64,000 nt of DNA from contig NZ_LOEE01000030.1 of NCBI RefSeq assembly GCF_001562415.1, positions 96,936 through 160,935 of the forward strand. Direction: 5' to 3'. The notes beneath the pieces were generated by a model. It worked only from the letters and a program-made list of their open reading frames with translations. It did not search any database and had not been told where the DNA came from. The DNA comes from Thermotalea metallivorans. GTDB taxonomy: Bacteria > Bacillota > Clostridia > Peptostreptococcales > Thermotaleaceae. The translations under genes were made by a program, and so were the position numbers. Below, piece by piece: positions 54,593 through 64,000 of the stretch (position 1 is its first letter; every line of letters starts with the position of its first letter).

Positions 54593-55828
54593 TTAGAGAA
54601 TAAACGGTTTTTGAGAATAGTCCCAGCCACCCCTGCGATTCTCCATCTTTGGATAAGCTAGACTGTAGATATCTGTTGCCATAAGATCGAAAGCCAGCAT
54701 TTGTTTTGCAACATCTGTCGTTAAAGATTCTTTGTTGATATTGGTGACGATAGGTATTGCGGATTTTTTTTTCAACACCCGTATCAGTTCGCCGCTGTTT
54801 TGGGAAAAAGCCAGTATGCGTCCATACTGAGCTCCTCCGGATCTATTGAATGAGCAAACATGATTCTTCTGCAGGCCCAATAGGGAATGAATCAATATTC
54901 TTTGCAGCCTTGTCATGGTATATCTTTTAGTTTTGATTGCACTGAAAAGTTCATGGACAGATGTTGATTTTATGGCAGCAGCCTTGATTCTATTTTCCAG
55001 ACCTTCTCCGATATCTTGAATTTTCCTTAAGTCTTCTGTAGATATTCTACGCAGATTGTAGAGGATAAGGGTATCGAAATCAGAATAGCGAATAGGGCCA
55101 AAACCGGTTTCAAGACTCCTTGCAAAAGCATGGAAACTACCGGGAGGCATTACTTTTGATAAAGATCGAATATCACAATCGGCACAAGATAGATAGCTTC
55201 TGATTGCCGTTGCACTACAGATGTCATGGATGATTTCTCTAGAATGATAAGGCGCTTTGATTCTTTTTATTGTAAAGGGCTGAATAGGGCTATTCAGTTT
55301 TAAGAGGGATTTTATGTATTCCACACCTAGAATGTTGTTGGGAGATTGAAGAAGGGTGCCTATGCTTTCATCCATAAAGTACCGGGCTAAGGCTTGTTCC
55401 CTTGCTTTAGGAAAAGGGAGGCCTTGGGATAAAAATTGTTTCAGATATTGTTGATAATCCTCCGGTTCTTGAACAAGAATTCGACAGATTTTTTTTAATT
55501 TCTCCATGTTTCCTTCTTCGCTGCCAAAACAGAGAAAATCTACGATATTCAGATGATGAAGCAAAGAAACAGCCCCAAAGGCAAAATACTCAGCACTATT
55601 GCAGGCATATGCAAAGGGTAGCTCAATCACCAGGTCTATTCCTTCCCGGACAGCCATTTCTGCCCGAAACCATTTGTTCGTGATGGCCGGCTCCCCTCGC
55701 TGCAGGAAATTACCGCTCATTACAGCGATGGTATGGGTTGCCCCTGTGATCCTTTTTGATTCCTCCAAGTGATATTTATGACCATTATGAAAAGGATTAT
55801 ATTCGGTAATGAGACCGAGAACTTTCAC
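54593..55828 (-). CDS. tmcAL: tRNA(Met) cytidine acetate ligase TmcAL (YlbM)
   Basis: Makes N4-acetylcytidine at the wobble base of elongator tRNA-Met from acetate and ATP. 411 aa with the nucleotidyltransferase motif EYNPFHNGHKYHL, AVMSGNFLQRGEPAI and IELPFAYACNSAEYFAFGAV. TAGGAGG is before the ATG on minus. It is divergent from ackA, an acetate-metabolism gene, but this order also exists in other Firmicutes. No clear terminator downstream in the 158-bp gap facing the ZIP gene. Confidence 0.94.
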   Translation of the reverse strand: MKVLGLITEYNPFHNGHKYHLEESKRITGATHTIAVMSGNFLQRGEPAITNKWFRAEMAVREGIDLVIELPFAYACNSAEYFAFGAVSLLHHLNIVDFLCFGSEEGNMEKLKKICRILVQEPEDYQQYLKQFLSQGLPFPKAREQALARYFMDESIGTLLQSPNNILGVEYIKSLLKLNSPIQPFTIKRIKAPYHSREIIHDICSATAIRSYLSCADCDIRSLSKVMPPGSFHAFARSLETGFGPIRYSDFDTLILYNLRRISTEDLRKIQDIGEGLENRIKAAAIKSTSVHELFSAIKTKRYTMTRLQRILIHSLLGLQKNHVCSFNRSGGAQYGRILAFSQNSGELIRVLKKKSAIPIVTNINKESLTTDVAKQMLAFDLMATDIYSLAYPKMENRRGGWDYSQKPFIL

Positions 55829-56008
55829 GGAAAACTCCTCCTAAATATGAAAATTAAACAAAATACAGTTCAAAAATAAATGACCTGTCGCAACGTAAAG
55901 CCGATGGAAAAGTTGGGCAGGGAGAACATATGCTATTTATAATATTATGAAATTTTGCCAATAATATCAAAGTAATATATATTTATTTTGTTTTATTTCG
56001 ATAGAAAC

Positions 56009-56036
56009 TTGCAAAATTCTCAAATTATTTTATAAT
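56009..56036 (+). promoter_or_regulatory. Sigma-A promoter of ackA
   Basis: TTGCAA (56009-56014), 16-bp spacer, TATAAT (56031-56036), about 80 bp before the ATG. Confidence 0.75.
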
Positions 56037-56116
56037 AAAAAAGGGTTTTAAAAAAGGAAAAAGAGATTTTTTATAGAAAAATATTTTGTCATAAAATTAT
56101 TTAGGAGGTTATACAA

Positions 56117-57310
56117 ATGAAGGTATTAGTAATCAATTGTGGCAGCTCTTCATTGAAGTATCAGCTGATCGACATGACGAATGAAAGGGTGATGGCAAAG
56201 GGACTGGTTGAAAGAATCGGAATTGAAGGATCTGTCTTAAAACATGAGATTGAGGGCAAAGATAAGGTACTGATCCAACAACCGATGGAAAATCATAAGG
56301 TAGCTTTATCCTTAGTATTGGATGCCCTTGTGGATGAAAAGCACGGTGCGATCAAAGATATGAGCGAAATTGCTGCTGTAGGGCACAGGGTAGTTCATGG
56401 TGGAGAAAAATTCAGCGGTTCTGTGATTATCAATGATGAAGTGATTAAAGCATTAGAAGAGTGCATTGATTTGGCGCCTCTCCATAATCCGCCAAATTTG
56501 ATGGGAATTACTGCATGTAAGGAATTGATGCCTAACGTGCCGATGGTAGGCGTATTTGATACGGCTTTTCACCAAACAATGCCCAAATCTTCCTATATCT
56601 ATCCCCTACCCTATGAGCTGTATGAGAAATACGGCATAAGAAAATACGGATTCCATGGAACAAGCCATAGATATGTGTCCCAGAGGGCTGCAGAAATCCT
56701 GGGCCGAGATATCAAAAACTTAAAAATCGTTACATGCCATTTAGGAAACGGGGCAAGTTTAGCAGCAATCAATGGCGGTAAATCCGTAGATACAAGCATG
56801 GGCTTTACACCCCTTGAAGGATTGGCTATGGGAACCCGTTCCGGAGATATTGACCCTGCCATTGTAACGTTTATTATGGAAAAAGAAAATTTAGATATTG
56901 AAGGAATGAATAATTTATTAAATAAAAAATCAGGTGTACTGGGTATTTCAGGAGTAAGCAGCGACTTTAGGGATATAGAAGCTGCCGCAAAAGAAGGCAA
57001 TGAAAGGGCCCAACTGGCGCTTGACAAATTCAACATCCGCGTGAAAAAATATATTGCAGCTTACGCGGCAGTGATGGGCGGCGTAGATGTGGTAGTATTT
57101 ACGGCAGGCTTGGGAGAAAATTCTCCATCTAATCGAGAAGAGATCTGCAAAGGTTTAGAATTTATGGGCATCCAGATAGACCCTGCCAAAAATAATGTAA
57201 GAGGAAAAGAAACAATTATCAGTACAGATGAAGCAAAAGTAAAAGTACTTGTTGTTCCGACCAATGAAGAATTGATGATTGCAAGGGATACACAAGAATT
57301 ATTAAAGTAG
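56117..57310 (+). CDS. ackA: Acetate kinase
   Basis: Interconverts acetyl-phosphate plus ADP and acetate plus ATP, the usual energy step of clostridial fermentation. 397 aa with [46 protein letters not shown] and [17 protein letters not shown] 8-9 bp before ATG. Own promoter and terminator; pta is not adjacent on either side. Confidence 0.97.
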   Translation: MKVLVINCGSSSLKYQLIDMTNERVMAKGLVERIGIEGSVLKHEIEGKDKVLIQQPMENHKVALSLVLDALVDEKHGAIKDMSEIAAVGHRVVHGGEKFSGSVIINDEVIKALEECIDLAPLHNPPNLMGITACKELMPNVPMVGVFDTAFHQTMPKSSYIYPLPYELYEKYGIRKYGFHGTSHRYVSQRAAEILGRDIKNLKIVTCHLGNGASLAAINGGKSVDTSMGFTPLEGLAMGTRSGDIDPAIVTFIMEKENLDIEGMNNLLNKKSGVLGISGVSSDFRDIEAAAKEGNERAQLALDKFNIRVKKYIAAYAAVMGGVDVVVFTAGLGENSPSNREEICKGLEFMGIQIDPAKNNVRGKETIISTDEAKVKVLVVPTNEELMIARDTQELLK

Positions 57311-57312
57311 TC

Positions 57313-57346
57313 TATAAAAGGTAGGATGAAGCTCCTACCTTTTATA
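57313..57346 (+). terminator. Terminator after ackA
   Basis: 13-bp perfect stem TATAAAAGGTAGG / CCTACCTTTTATA with 8-nt loop; the T-tract lies within the right arm. Confidence 0.8.
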
Positions 57347-57392
57347 AATAATATAAATAGATAATAAATTCACAGGTATCAAGTAATTTAGC

Positions 57393-57421
57393 TTGACAAA
57401 TAGATTCGCCATTTGTATAAT
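57393..57421 (+). promoter_or_regulatory. Consensus sigma-A promoter of yceD-rpmF
   Basis: TTGACA (57393-57398), 17-bp spacer, TATAAT (57416-57421): exact consensus, 30 bp before yceD. Confidence 0.9.
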
Positions 57422-57451
57422 AAAATCTGTCGATATGATGAGGTGAAATAA

Positions 57452-57958
57452 ATGAAAGTCAATATTCGAGAAGTGATTGCAGGGCAGAAAAACAAAATAA
57501 ACATTGAGGCAAAGGAAGAGATTAAGGATATAGGTTATTTTGGCGATGATGTTGCATTTATTACACCTGTTACATTGAAAGCAGAAATATTAAAGGTGGA
57601 TAATGAAATTTTTATCAGCGGTACTGTTGAAGGTATAGTTGAATTTCATTGTGCCAGATGTCTGAAAAGATTTCAGCGGGAAATCAAAGAGAGAGTTTAT
57701 GCTCAATTCGGGACAGGCAGAATGGATGATGAGGAAATGGAGGACAGTTATCCCGTTGTGGATGAAATGATTGATATTTCTGAAATTATCCGCAATACCC
57801 TGATTGCATCATTACCGATGAAGGTTGTCTGTGACGAAAATTGCAAAGGTTTATGTTCAGTCTGTGGCAGAGATCTCAACGTTGAAATGTGCAATTGTAA
57901 AATAGAAGAGATTGACCCTAGACTTGCTAAATTAAAAGATTTGCTACAACAAGGTTAA
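57452..57958 (+). CDS. YceD family protein (DUF177), large ribosomal subunit accumulation protein
   Basis: 168 aa. The central [10 protein letters not shown] and C-terminal [17 protein letters not shown] form the DUF177 cysteine pattern, likely zinc-binding. Equivalent to B. subtilis YlbN; E. coli YceD is involved in 23S rRNA metabolism. Almost always precedes rpmF, here with a 13-bp gap. ATG behind GAGGTGA. Confidence 0.92.
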   Translation: MKVNIREVIAGQKNKINIEAKEEIKDIGYFGDDVAFITPVTLKAEILKVDNEIFISGTVEGIVEFHCARCLKRFQREIKERVYAQFGTGRMDDEEMEDSYPVVDEMIDISEIIRNTLIASLPMKVVCDENCKGLCSVCGRDLNVEMCNCKIEEIDPRLAKLKDLLQQG

Positions 57959-57971
57959 GGAGGTGGAAATA

Positions 57972-58151
57972 ATGGCAGTACCTAAGCGCAAAACTTCTAA
58001 GGCAAGAAGAGATAAAAGAAGAGCAGCAAATATTAAAATGACAAGCCCTAATATCATAGAGTGTCCGCAATGTCATGAGCCGAAATTACCACACAGAGTA
58101 TGTAAGGCATGTGGATTCTATCATGACAAGGAAGTAGTAAAGGTTCAATAG
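57972..58151 (+). CDS. rpmF: 50S ribosomal protein L32
   Basis: 59 aa, [18 protein letters not shown] start and zinc-ribbon cysteines CPQCHEPK and CKACGFY (zinc-binding form). AAGGAGGTG precedes the ATG, so the GTG further left is excluded. Confidence 0.97.
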   Translation: MAVPKRKTSKARRDKRRAANIKMTSPNIIECPQCHEPKLPHRVCKACGFYHDKEVVKVQ

Positions 58152-58155
58152 TTGG

Positions 58156-58190
58156 AAATAGTAATGATGATCTCATCATTACTATTTTTT
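58156..58190 (+). terminator. Terminator after rpmF
   Basis: 15-bp perfect stem AAATAGTAATGATGA / TCATCATTACTATTT, 2-nt spacer, then TTTTTG. Separates rpmF from fapR. Confidence 0.9.
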
Positions 58191-58225
58191 TGTTTTTGAG
58201 CTAATAAATTTCCTTCATAAAGTGG

Positions 58226-58289
58226 TTGATTATAGGATACAAATAATATATACTTAATATTAGTATCAGGTACTAAATATTAGTACTAA
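58226..58289 (+). promoter_or_regulatory. fapR promoter with FapR operator
   Basis: TTGATT (58226-58231), 17-bp spacer, TATACT (58249-58254), then the FapR-type operator TTAGTATCAGGTACTAA (58260-58276) over the start point. A shorter palindrome TTAGTACTAA follows at 58280-58289, possibly an extra half-site pair. FapR repression relieved by malonyl-CoA is known from Bacillus; autoregulation here is inferred. Confidence 0.85.
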
Positions 58290-58302
58290 AGAGGTGAGTT
58301 GA

Positions 58303-58869
58303 ATGTCCCGGAAGAAAATGAAGAAGCAAATGCGTCAAGCAGAGCTTCTAAAAAAGCTGGAAAATGATCCTTTTGTCACGGATGAAGAATTATGTGAATA
58401 TTTTCATGTGAGCATTCAAACCATTCGTTTAGATAGATTAGAGCTGGGGATTCCGGAACTGCGTGAAAGAATTAAACAGGTTGCAGACAGGAATTATTCG
58501 AAAGTAAAAAGTCTTGGAAAAGGAGAAATTGTTGGAGAAATCATAGATTTGAATTTAAATGAGAGCGGCATTTCTATATTGGAAACTACAGAAGATATGG
58601 CCTTTACCAAAACAAAGATTGTGAGGGGACATCATATTTTTGCTATGGCTGAATCCCTTGCGATGGCAGTAATCGATGCCGATGTGGCTCTTACGGGAGT
58701 GGCCAATATGAAATATCGCATCCCTGTTTTCGCAGGGGATAAGTTGGTTGCAAAGGCGGAAGTAGTACGCATCAGGGCGAATAAGTACTTTGTTCATGTA
58801 AAGATATATGTAAAGCAAGAACAGGTATTTCGAGGAAAATTTATTTTGGTTTCTATTGGGGAAGAATAG
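58303..58869 (+). CDS. fapR: Fatty acid and phospholipid synthesis repressor FapR
   Basis: 188 aa. N-terminal DeoR-like helix-turn-helix ([29 protein letters not shown] region, about 25-55) joined by a linker helix to a hot-dog-fold effector domain with [30 protein letters not shown], which binds malonyl-CoA in Bacillus FapR. AGAGGTGA precedes the ATG. First gene of the lipid operon; its operator occurs here and before the DUF512-der-plsY-gpsA unit. Confidence 0.95.
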   Translation: MSRKKMKKQMRQAELLKKLENDPFVTDEELCEYFHVSIQTIRLDRLELGIPELRERIKQVADRNYSKVKSLGKGEIVGEIIDLNLNESGISILETTEDMAFTKTKIVRGHHIFAMAESLAMAVIDADVALTGVANMKYRIPVFAGDKLVAKAEVVRIRANKYFVHVKIYVKQEQVFRGKFILVSIGEE

Positions 58870-58882
58870 GGGGGATATGTCC

Positions 58883-59893
58883 ATGAGAATTGCTGTTGAT
58901 GGCATGGGTGGCGATCGTGCGCCGAAGGAAATTGTGAAAGGTTGCGTAGATGCTGTGCAAGAATTCGGCATCGAAGTGATATTAGTGGGAATCCAAGAGC
59001 AATTGGAAGAAGAATTAAAACAATATCCCGTGGATCGAACCAAGCTGCATATTCATCATGCTTCGGAAGTGATTACCAATGAGGATAAGCCTGTTCAGGC
59101 AATTAGAACGAAAAAGGATTCGTCTTTGGTAGTAGGACTGAATTTAGTAAAGGAGAAGACTGCCGATGCCTTTGTATCGGCCGGAAATACAGGGGCCCTT
59201 TTGGCAGGAAGTATATTTAAAATAGGAAGAATCAAAGGAATTGATCGACCGGCTATTGCATCCGTTTATCCCACGCAAAAAGGAATATCCTTATTGGTGG
59301 ATGCAGGAGCAAATGCGGAATGCAAGCCCAGAAATCTGTTGGAATTCGGTTTGATGGGAGCTATTTATACGGAAAAGGTACTGGGAAAGGCCAATCCGAC
59401 AATTGGTTTAGTAAATATAGGAACCGAAGAAGGAAAAGGAACAGATTTGATCAGGGGAGCCCGCCAACTGTTTTATCAACAGGACTTGAATTTTGTAGGA
59501 AATGCGGAAGCAAGGGATTTGCCGAAAGGAATTGTAGATGTGATTGTTTGCGATGGGTTTGTAGGAAATGTCATCCTAAAACTGACGGAAGGGGTGGCAA
59601 TGACCATGATGGCCATGCTAAAGGAACAATTCACGAAAAATATTGTAAACAAACTGGGAGCAGCGCTCCTGATGCCTGCTTTGAAAGAATTCAAAAAAAC
59701 CCTAGACTATACTGAGTATGGTGGGGCTCCTTTGTTGGGTGTCAACGGGGCAGTGATCAAGGCCCATGGGAGTTCCAATGGAAAAGCCATAAAAAATGCC
59801 ATTCGGCAGGCAAAGACTTTCGCTGAGAAGGAAGTTGTCCAGATGATTGCAGAAGAAATTAAGAAAATAGGAGATGAAGGAAATGGAGAATAA
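58883..59893 (+). CDS. plsX: Phosphate acyltransferase PlsX
   Basis: Converts acyl-ACP and phosphate to acyl-phosphate. 336 aa starting [20 protein letters not shown], with [27 protein letters not shown] and [17 protein letters not shown] is chosen 8 bp after GGGGGG; two upstream starts overlap that site or the fapR stop. fabH overlaps its end by 11 bp. Confidence 0.96.
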   Translation: MRIAVDGMGGDRAPKEIVKGCVDAVQEFGIEVILVGIQEQLEEELKQYPVDRTKLHIHHASEVITNEDKPVQAIRTKKDSSLVVGLNLVKEKTADAFVSAGNTGALLAGSIFKIGRIKGIDRPAIASVYPTQKGISLLVDAGANAECKPRNLLEFGLMGAIYTEKVLGKANPTIGLVNIGTEEGKGTDLIRGARQLFYQQDLNFVGNAEARDLPKGIVDVIVCDGFVGNVILKLTEGVAMTMMAMLKEQFTKNIVNKLGAALLMPALKEFKKTLDYTEYGGAPLLGVNGAVIKAHGSSNGKAIKNAIRQAKTFAEKEVVQMIAEEIKKIGDEGNGE

Positions 59894-60884
59894 TCATTTC
59901 AATGCAGTGGGAATTCTAGGCATGGGAAGCTATTTGCCCGAGAGGGTATTAACCAATCATGATCTTGAAAAAATGGTAGAAACAACGGATGAATGGATTG
60001 TTACTAGAACGGGAATCCACACTCGACGCATAGCCGATGAAAAAACAGCCACTTCAGATTTGGCTACAAAGGCTGCTCTAAGGGCGTTAGAGGATGCTGA
60101 CACAGAGGCAGAAGAGGTTGATCTGATTATTGTAGCAACGGTTACGCCCGATATGAACTTTCCATCTACGGCTTGTATTGTTCAAAGGAATATTGGGGCC
60201 CAAAATGCGGCTGCCTTCGATCTGGAGGCAGGTTGTTCCGGCTTTATTTATGGCCTGACCGTTGGAAAACAGTTTATTGCTACAGGCATGTATAAAAAAG
60301 TGTTGGTCATCGGTGCTGAAACATTATCCAAAATTGTAGATTGGAAAGACAGAAACACCTGTGTTTTATTTGGAGATGGGGCAGGAGCTGCCGTGCTTGG
60401 TCCCACAGAGGAAGGGACGGGAATCCTTTCTGCCTATATGGGATCAGACGGAGAAGGGGGAAAATTTTTGACCATGCCTGCAGGGGGCTCCAGAATACCT
60501 GCTACTGTAGAATCTGTAGAAAAAAATCTTCATTACATAAAGATGGATGGCAGTGAAGTTTTTAAGTTTGCGGTACGCATCATGAATAGGGCATCTCAAG
60601 AAGCCATAGACCGAAGCGGGTATACCGTTGATGATATAAATTACCTTGTGCCCCACCAAGCCAATATACGGATTATAGAAGCTGCTGCCAAAAAGTTAAA
60701 ACTTCCTATGGATAAAGTTCATGTTAATCTGGACAGATTCGGAAATATGTCAGCCGCATCTATCCCCGTGGCATTCGATGAGGCAGTAAAGCAAGGAAAA
60801 ATTAAGAAAGGCGATTTGGTGGTCATGGTGGGTTTTGGTGCGGGGCTCACCTGGGGGGCCAGTGTTATCAAGTGGAATAAGTAA
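59883..60884 (+). CDS. fabH: Beta-ketoacyl-ACP synthase III FabH
   Basis: Condenses acetyl-CoA (or branched primers) with malonyl-ACP to start fatty acids. 333 aa with catalytic Cys in [12 protein letters not shown], His in [10 protein letters not shown] and Asn in [18 protein letters not shown] is 9 bp after AGGAG within plsX; an ATG 9 bp earlier is too close. Only KAS III in the window; fabF is not visible. Confidence 0.96.
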   Translation: MENNHFNAVGILGMGSYLPERVLTNHDLEKMVETTDEWIVTRTGIHTRRIADEKTATSDLATKAALRALEDADTEAEEVDLIIVATVTPDMNFPSTACIVQRNIGAQNAAAFDLEAGCSGFIYGLTVGKQFIATGMYKKVLVIGAETLSKIVDWKDRNTCVLFGDGAGAAVLGPTEEGTGILSAYMGSDGEGGKFLTMPAGGSRIPATVESVEKNLHYIKMDGSEVFKFAVRIMNRASQEAIDRSGYTVDDINYLVPHQANIRIIEAAAKKLKLPMDKVHVNLDRFGNMSAASIPVAFDEAVKQGKIKKGDLVVMVGFGAGLTWGASVIKWNK

Positions 60885-60904
60885 ATTTGTTAGGGAGTGT
60901 AACT

Positions 60905-61849
60905 ATGATTCAATCGAGGATATGTCAATTGTTAGGAATCCAGTATCCCATTCTCCAAGGAGGGATGGCATGGATTTCTACGGCAGAGCTGGCTGCTGCT
61001 GTCTCCAATGCAGGAGGTTTAGGGATCATTGCAGCGGGAAATGCCCCTGCAGATATCATCCGCGCAGAAATTCGAAGGACAAGGGAACTGACGGAAAAGC
61101 CCTTTGGAGTCAATATAATGCTTTTGTCTCCTTTTGTCGATGAGATGATGGCATTGATAGTGGAGGAAAAAGTTCCTGTAATTACAACAGGAGCAGGGAA
61201 TCCTGGCAAATATATGTCCATGCTGAAAAGTATCCATACAAAAGTTATTCCCGTAGTCCCTTCCGTGGCATTGGCTCAGAGAATGGAAAAAATAGGTGCC
61301 GATGCAGTGATCGTAGAAGGGACGGAGGCCGGGGGCCACATCGGTGAGTTGACAACGATGGTTTTGGTTCCTCAGGTAGTGGATGCCATAAGCATTCCTG
61401 TAATTGCTGCCGGAGGCATTGCTGATGGGCGAGGCATGCTGGCGGCATTTGCCTTAGGGGCAGAGGGGGTGCAGGTAGGAACAAGATTTATATGTTCCCA
61501 AGAATGCACAGCCCATGAAAAATATAAGAAGGTTGTGTTAAAGGCGAAGGATCGGGACACGGTGGTAACAGGCAGAAGTACGGGACATCCCGTTAGGGTG
61601 ATTCAAAATAAATTGTCGAAAGAGTTTGAGAAGCTTGAAAAAGCCGGAGCCGGTCCTGAAGTGTTGGAACATTTGGGTGCAGGCAGGTTAAGGCTGGCCG
61701 TTGTGGATGGAGATGTTGACAATGGTTCCGTAATGGCAGGCCAAATTTCCGGTCTTATCAAAGATGTCAAGGGTTGCAGAGAAATTATTGAAAGCATGGT
61801 GAGAGAGGCAAAGGAGCATTTTATAGCAATGCATTCCGCAATGAGATAA
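60905..61849 (+). CDS. fabK: Enoyl-ACP reductase FabK (FMN-dependent)
   Basis: 314-aa TIM-barrel flavoenzyme of the nitronate monooxygenase/FabK family. ILQGGMAWISTAELAAAVSNAGGLGIIAAGN and VEGTEAGGHIGELTT (FMN phosphate and active site), then VIAAGGIADGRGMLAAFALGAEGVQVGTRF. Its place in a fab operon makes enoyl reductase the likely role, replacing FabI. ATG behind AGGGAGTG. Confidence 0.94.
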   Translation: MIQSRICQLLGIQYPILQGGMAWISTAELAAAVSNAGGLGIIAAGNAPADIIRAEIRRTRELTEKPFGVNIMLLSPFVDEMMALIVEEKVPVITTGAGNPGKYMSMLKSIHTKVIPVVPSVALAQRMEKIGADAVIVEGTEAGGHIGELTTMVLVPQVVDAISIPVIAAGGIADGRGMLAAFALGAEGVQVGTRFICSQECTAHEKYKKVVLKAKDRDTVVTGRSTGHPVRVIQNKLSKEFEKLEKAGAGPEVLEHLGAGRLRLAVVDGDVDNGSVMAGQISGLIKDVKGCREIIESMVREAKEHFIAMHSAMR

Positions 61850-61861
61850 GGAGTGAATGAG

Positions 61862-62812
61862 ATGTCAAAAATTGCTTTTGTTTTTCCCGGCCAAGGAGCA
61901 CAGTATGTAGGTATGGGCAAGGATATCGTGGAAAATTTTGAGATAGCCGATGAAATATTTGGAATAGCTAGCAAGGCTGTTGGCTATGATATGAAAAAAT
62001 TGTGTTTTGAAGGACCGGAAGAGGAACTAAAAAAGACTGAAAATACCCAACCGGCCATATTAACTACATGTATTGCTATGGCAAAGGTTTTAGAGCAAAA
62101 AGGGATCAAGCCGGACGTAACAGCAGGTCTGAGTTTGGGTGAATATGCCTCCCTTGTGATAGCGGGGGTTTTGGAATTTGCAGATGCTGTTGCCCTGGTA
62201 AAGAAAAGGGGAAAGTATATGCAAGAAGCTGTTCCACTGGGAAAGGGTACGATGGCTGCGATTTTGGGAATGGAAAGGGAAGATTTAGATAAGGCCCTGG
62301 AAAAGGCGAAATCCTATGGTATCGTAGAGGCAGCAAATTTTAACAGCCCTGGGCAAATCGTCATTTCAGGGGAAGTGGAAGCGGTGGAGAAGGCATGTGC
62401 ATTTGCCAAGGAACTGGGGGCATTAAAAGCTGTAATTTTACCGGTAAGCGCGCCCTTTCACTGCTCCATGCTGATCCCTGCGGGGGAAAAATTGTCCCTT
62501 GCGTTAGCCCATACACCTATACACGATTTTAACATTCCAGTCATCGCCAATGCCAATGCAGACTATTATCGAGATCGATCTGTTGTAAAGGAACTGTTGG
62601 TGGAGCAGGTAAGCAAATCCGTACTTTGGGAAGATACCGTGGCAAGAATGCTGGCGGATGGCGTAGATATATTTGTGGAAATTGGACCGGGAAAGTCCCT
62701 AAGCCAGTTCATTAAGAAAATCGGTAAAAAATTTAAAAAAGATGTTAATATTTATAATGTGGAAGATAGAGAATCACTGGACAATGTGATTGCCAATCTT
62801 TCAGGCAAATAA
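61862..62812 (+). CDS. fabD: Malonyl-CoA:ACP transacylase FabD
   Basis: Loads malonyl on ACP. 316 aa with [16 protein letters not shown], catalytic Ser in [11 protein letters not shown], the active-site His in [10 protein letters not shown] and the C-terminal [20 protein letters not shown] 8 bp before ATG. Confidence 0.96.
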   Translation: MSKIAFVFPGQGAQYVGMGKDIVENFEIADEIFGIASKAVGYDMKKLCFEGPEEELKKTENTQPAILTTCIAMAKVLEQKGIKPDVTAGLSLGEYASLVIAGVLEFADAVALVKKRGKYMQEAVPLGKGTMAAILGMEREDLDKALEKAKSYGIVEAANFNSPGQIVISGEVEAVEKACAFAKELGALKAVILPVSAPFHCSMLIPAGEKLSLALAHTPIHDFNIPVIANANADYYRDRSVVKELLVEQVSKSVLWEDTVARMLADGVDIFVEIGPGKSLSQFIKKIGKKFKKDVNIYNVEDRESLDNVIANLSGK

Positions 62813-62825
62813 GGAGGGGGAAAAA

Positions 62826-63569
62826 ATGAACTTGTCAGGCAAAACGGCTGTGATCACAGGAGGTTCTAGGGGAATAGGCAGGGCCATTGCTTTGAAATTG
62901 GCTGAATTAGGTGCAAATATTGCAATCAATTATACCAGTACACCCCACAAGGCTGAGGAAGTGGTTGCATTGGTAAGGCAAATGGGTAGGGAAGCCATTG
63001 CTATCAGGGCAGATGTATCTGACGGAGAACAAGTGCAACACATGATGAAAGAAGTGGAGGAAAAGTTTTCTACTATCGATATACTTGTGAACAATGCGGG
63101 GATTACAAGGGATACTTTGTTGATGAAAATGAAAGATGAAGACTGGGATCAGGTGATGGCCATCAATTTAAAAGGTACATACAACTGTACAAAGGCAGTG
63201 AGCAGAAAAATGATGAAACAAAGAAGCGGGAAGATTGTCAACATTGCATCGGTGGTAGGTGTAATGGGAAATGTAGGTCAGGCAAATTATGCGGCTTCAA
63301 AGGCAGGAATCATCGGTTTTACCAAATCCGTGGCGAAAGAGTTGGCAACCAGAGGAATCAATGTCAATGCGGTTGCCCCCGGATTTATCCAAACGGAAAT
63401 GACGGATGTGCTATCCGATGAGGTAAAGGAAGCACTGTTGAACAGTATTCCCATGAGGCAGTTGGGCACACCGGAAGACGTGGCCAATGTTGTAGCTTTT
63501 CTATGTTCCGATGATGCAAGATATATTACCGGACAAGTGATCCACGTGGATGGCGGTATGGTAATGTAA
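62826..63569 (+). CDS. fabG: 3-oxoacyl-ACP reductase FabG
   Basis: NADPH-dependent SDR of 247 aa: cofactor loop [21 protein letters not shown], catalytic Ser in [10 protein letters not shown] and Y-x-x-x-K in NYAASKAG, C-terminal [20 protein letters not shown] precedes ATG; 13 bp after fabD. Confidence 0.97.
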   Translation: MNLSGKTAVITGGSRGIGRAIALKLAELGANIAINYTSTPHKAEEVVALVRQMGREAIAIRADVSDGEQVQHMMKEVEEKFSTIDILVNNAGITRDTLLMKMKDEDWDQVMAINLKGTYNCTKAVSRKMMKQRSGKIVNIASVVGVMGNVGQANYAASKAGIIGFTKSVAKELATRGINVNAVAPGFIQTEMTDVLSDEVKEALLNSIPMRQLGTPEDVANVVAFLCSDDARYITGQVIHVDGGMVM

Positions 63570-63601
63570 ATTTCCATGCCACGGGAGGAGGTGAAAAGTA
63601 C

Positions 63602-63832
63602 ATGGTATTTAAAAAAGTGGTAGAGATTATTGCTGAGCAGTTGGGACTTGACAGCACCGAGGATATTACACCGGAGACTTCTTTGATGAGAGATCTTGAG
63701 GCAGATTCCTTAGATGCCGTTGAAATTATTATGGCCCTTGAAGATGAGTTTGGGGTGGAAATTCCCGACGAGGAAGCTGAGAAATTTAGAAATATTGGCG
63801 ATATTGCCAATTATATTGAAGAAAATAGATAG
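63602..63832 (+). CDS. acpP: Acyl carrier protein
   Basis: 76-aa acidic ACP. The phosphopantetheine Ser lies in [27 protein letters not shown] precedes the ATG. Last gene of the fapR operon seen; followed by a terminator-like hairpin and then the intron. Confidence 0.96.
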   Translation: MVFKKVVEIIAEQLGLDSTEDITPETSLMRDLEADSLDAVEIIMALEDEFGVEIPDEEAEKFRNIGDIANYIEENR

Positions 63833-63840
63833 TTCTTCAT

Positions 63841-63866
63841 GAGTCCCGACATGAATGTCGGGACTC
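63841..63866 (+). terminator. Hairpin after acpP
   Basis: 12-bp perfect stem GAGTCCCGACAT / ATGTCGGGACTC with a 2-nt gap, GC-rich, but no T-tract follows; the intron begins 7 bp later, so an original T-tract may have been displaced. Confidence 0.7.
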
Positions 63867-63873
63867 AATCCAA

Positions 63874-64000
63874 GTGCGCCCGGCATGGGCAGTAACTTGG
63901 CGGTGAAAGTCCGCTATGGGCTTGGCAGTGGGAACCATTAGCCAAAGGCAAGGGTGTCCATCGTGAGGTGGAATCTGAAGGAAGCCGGAGGCAAAGTCCC
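63874..64000 (+). mobile_element. Group II intron, 5' end of domain I (continues beyond window)
   Basis: The sequence from GTGCGCCCGGCATGGGC, then GGTGAAAGTCCGCTATGGG, TTAGCCAAAGGCAAGGGTGT and GTGGAATCTGAAGGAAGCC, matches by recall the 5' region of bacterial group II introns (GTGCG 5' end and domain I conserved strings). The reverse transcriptase/maturase and 3' end would be to the right. Inserted just after a strong stem-loop. Class not assigned. Confidence 0.8.

Overview
The window is 64 kb of a low-GC (roughly 40 % by eye) endospore-forming Firmicute, most probably an anaerobic member of the Clostridia. Supporting signs are spoIVA, ylbJ, an alpha/beta small acid-soluble spore protein, a YIEGIA/SeaA-type spore protein, FabK instead of FabI, frequent TTG/GTG starts with strong AGGAGG ribosome binding sites, and a gene order that follows the ylm-ylo, ylb and engA-gpsA-spoIVA segments of Bacillus subtilis. 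An Alkaliphilus-like lineage is my guess from the mix of FapR, FabK and gene order; no rRNA is present to test it. Almost all genes point right; only rqcH, rpmB, ylbJ and tmcAL are on the minus strand.

Layout: (a) 1-7.8 kb: end of pgeF, the PhoP-PhoR two-component system, then pstS and pstC-pstA-pstB-phoU, with a separate Pho-box promoter before pstS and before pstC. (b) 7.9-15.2 kb: a YIEGIA spore protein and its small partner, then DUF512-der-plsY-gpsA behind a FapR operator, then spoIVA. (c) 15.3-16.1 kb: tRNA-Pro, an unknown membrane protein and an inverted-repeat element. (d) 16.2-20.2 kb: cell-division cluster (HlyD-like adaptor, ylmE, sepF, yggT, ylmH, divIVA). (e) 20.4-26.9 kb: mtnN, aroF, DUF5665, a DksA-like protein, lspA, rluD, then pyrR and a uracil permease, each behind a PyrR-type attenuator. 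(f) 27-44.2 kb: rqcH (minus), yicC-remA-gmk-rpoZ-coaBC, priA-def-fmt-DUF116-yugP-rsmB, and the signalling/ribosome set stp-pknB-rsgA-rpe-thiN. (g) 44.2-49.7 kb: two tiny tandem membrane proteins at the position where B. subtilis has spoVM, rpmB (minus), yloU-fakA-recG and a SASP gene. (h) 49.7-56 kb: rsmD-coaD-coiled-coil protein, ylbJ (minus), ZIP transporter, tmcAL (minus), with two repeat elements. (i) 56-64 kb: ackA, yceD-rpmF, then the lipid operon fapR-plsX-fabH-fabK-fabD-fabG-acpP, ending in the 5' part of a group II intron.

The strongest regulatory reading is membrane-lipid control. The same FapR-type 17-bp operator lies just after the -10 box of fapR-plsX-fab and of the DUF512-der-plsY-gpsA unit nearly 50 kb away, so fatty acid elongation (fab), acyl-phosphate formation (plsX, fakA), the first acyl transfer (plsY) and glycerol-3-phosphate supply (gpsA) appear to share one malonyl-CoA-sensing repressor. 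The second strong reading is phosphate control: two arrays of four 11-bp-spaced repeats end exactly 9 bp before the -10 boxes of pstS and pstC, directly downstream of phoPR.

Most of the window is conserved housekeeping sequence. I found no phage, CRISPR, toxin-antitoxin or defence island and no clearly new system. The less explained items are the two small membrane proteins at the spoVM position, the radical-SAM-like DUF512 protein in the FapR unit, the palindromic elements (15.9 kb, 23.8/53.5 kb, 51.5 kb) and the group II intron placed just after the acpP terminator hairpin.
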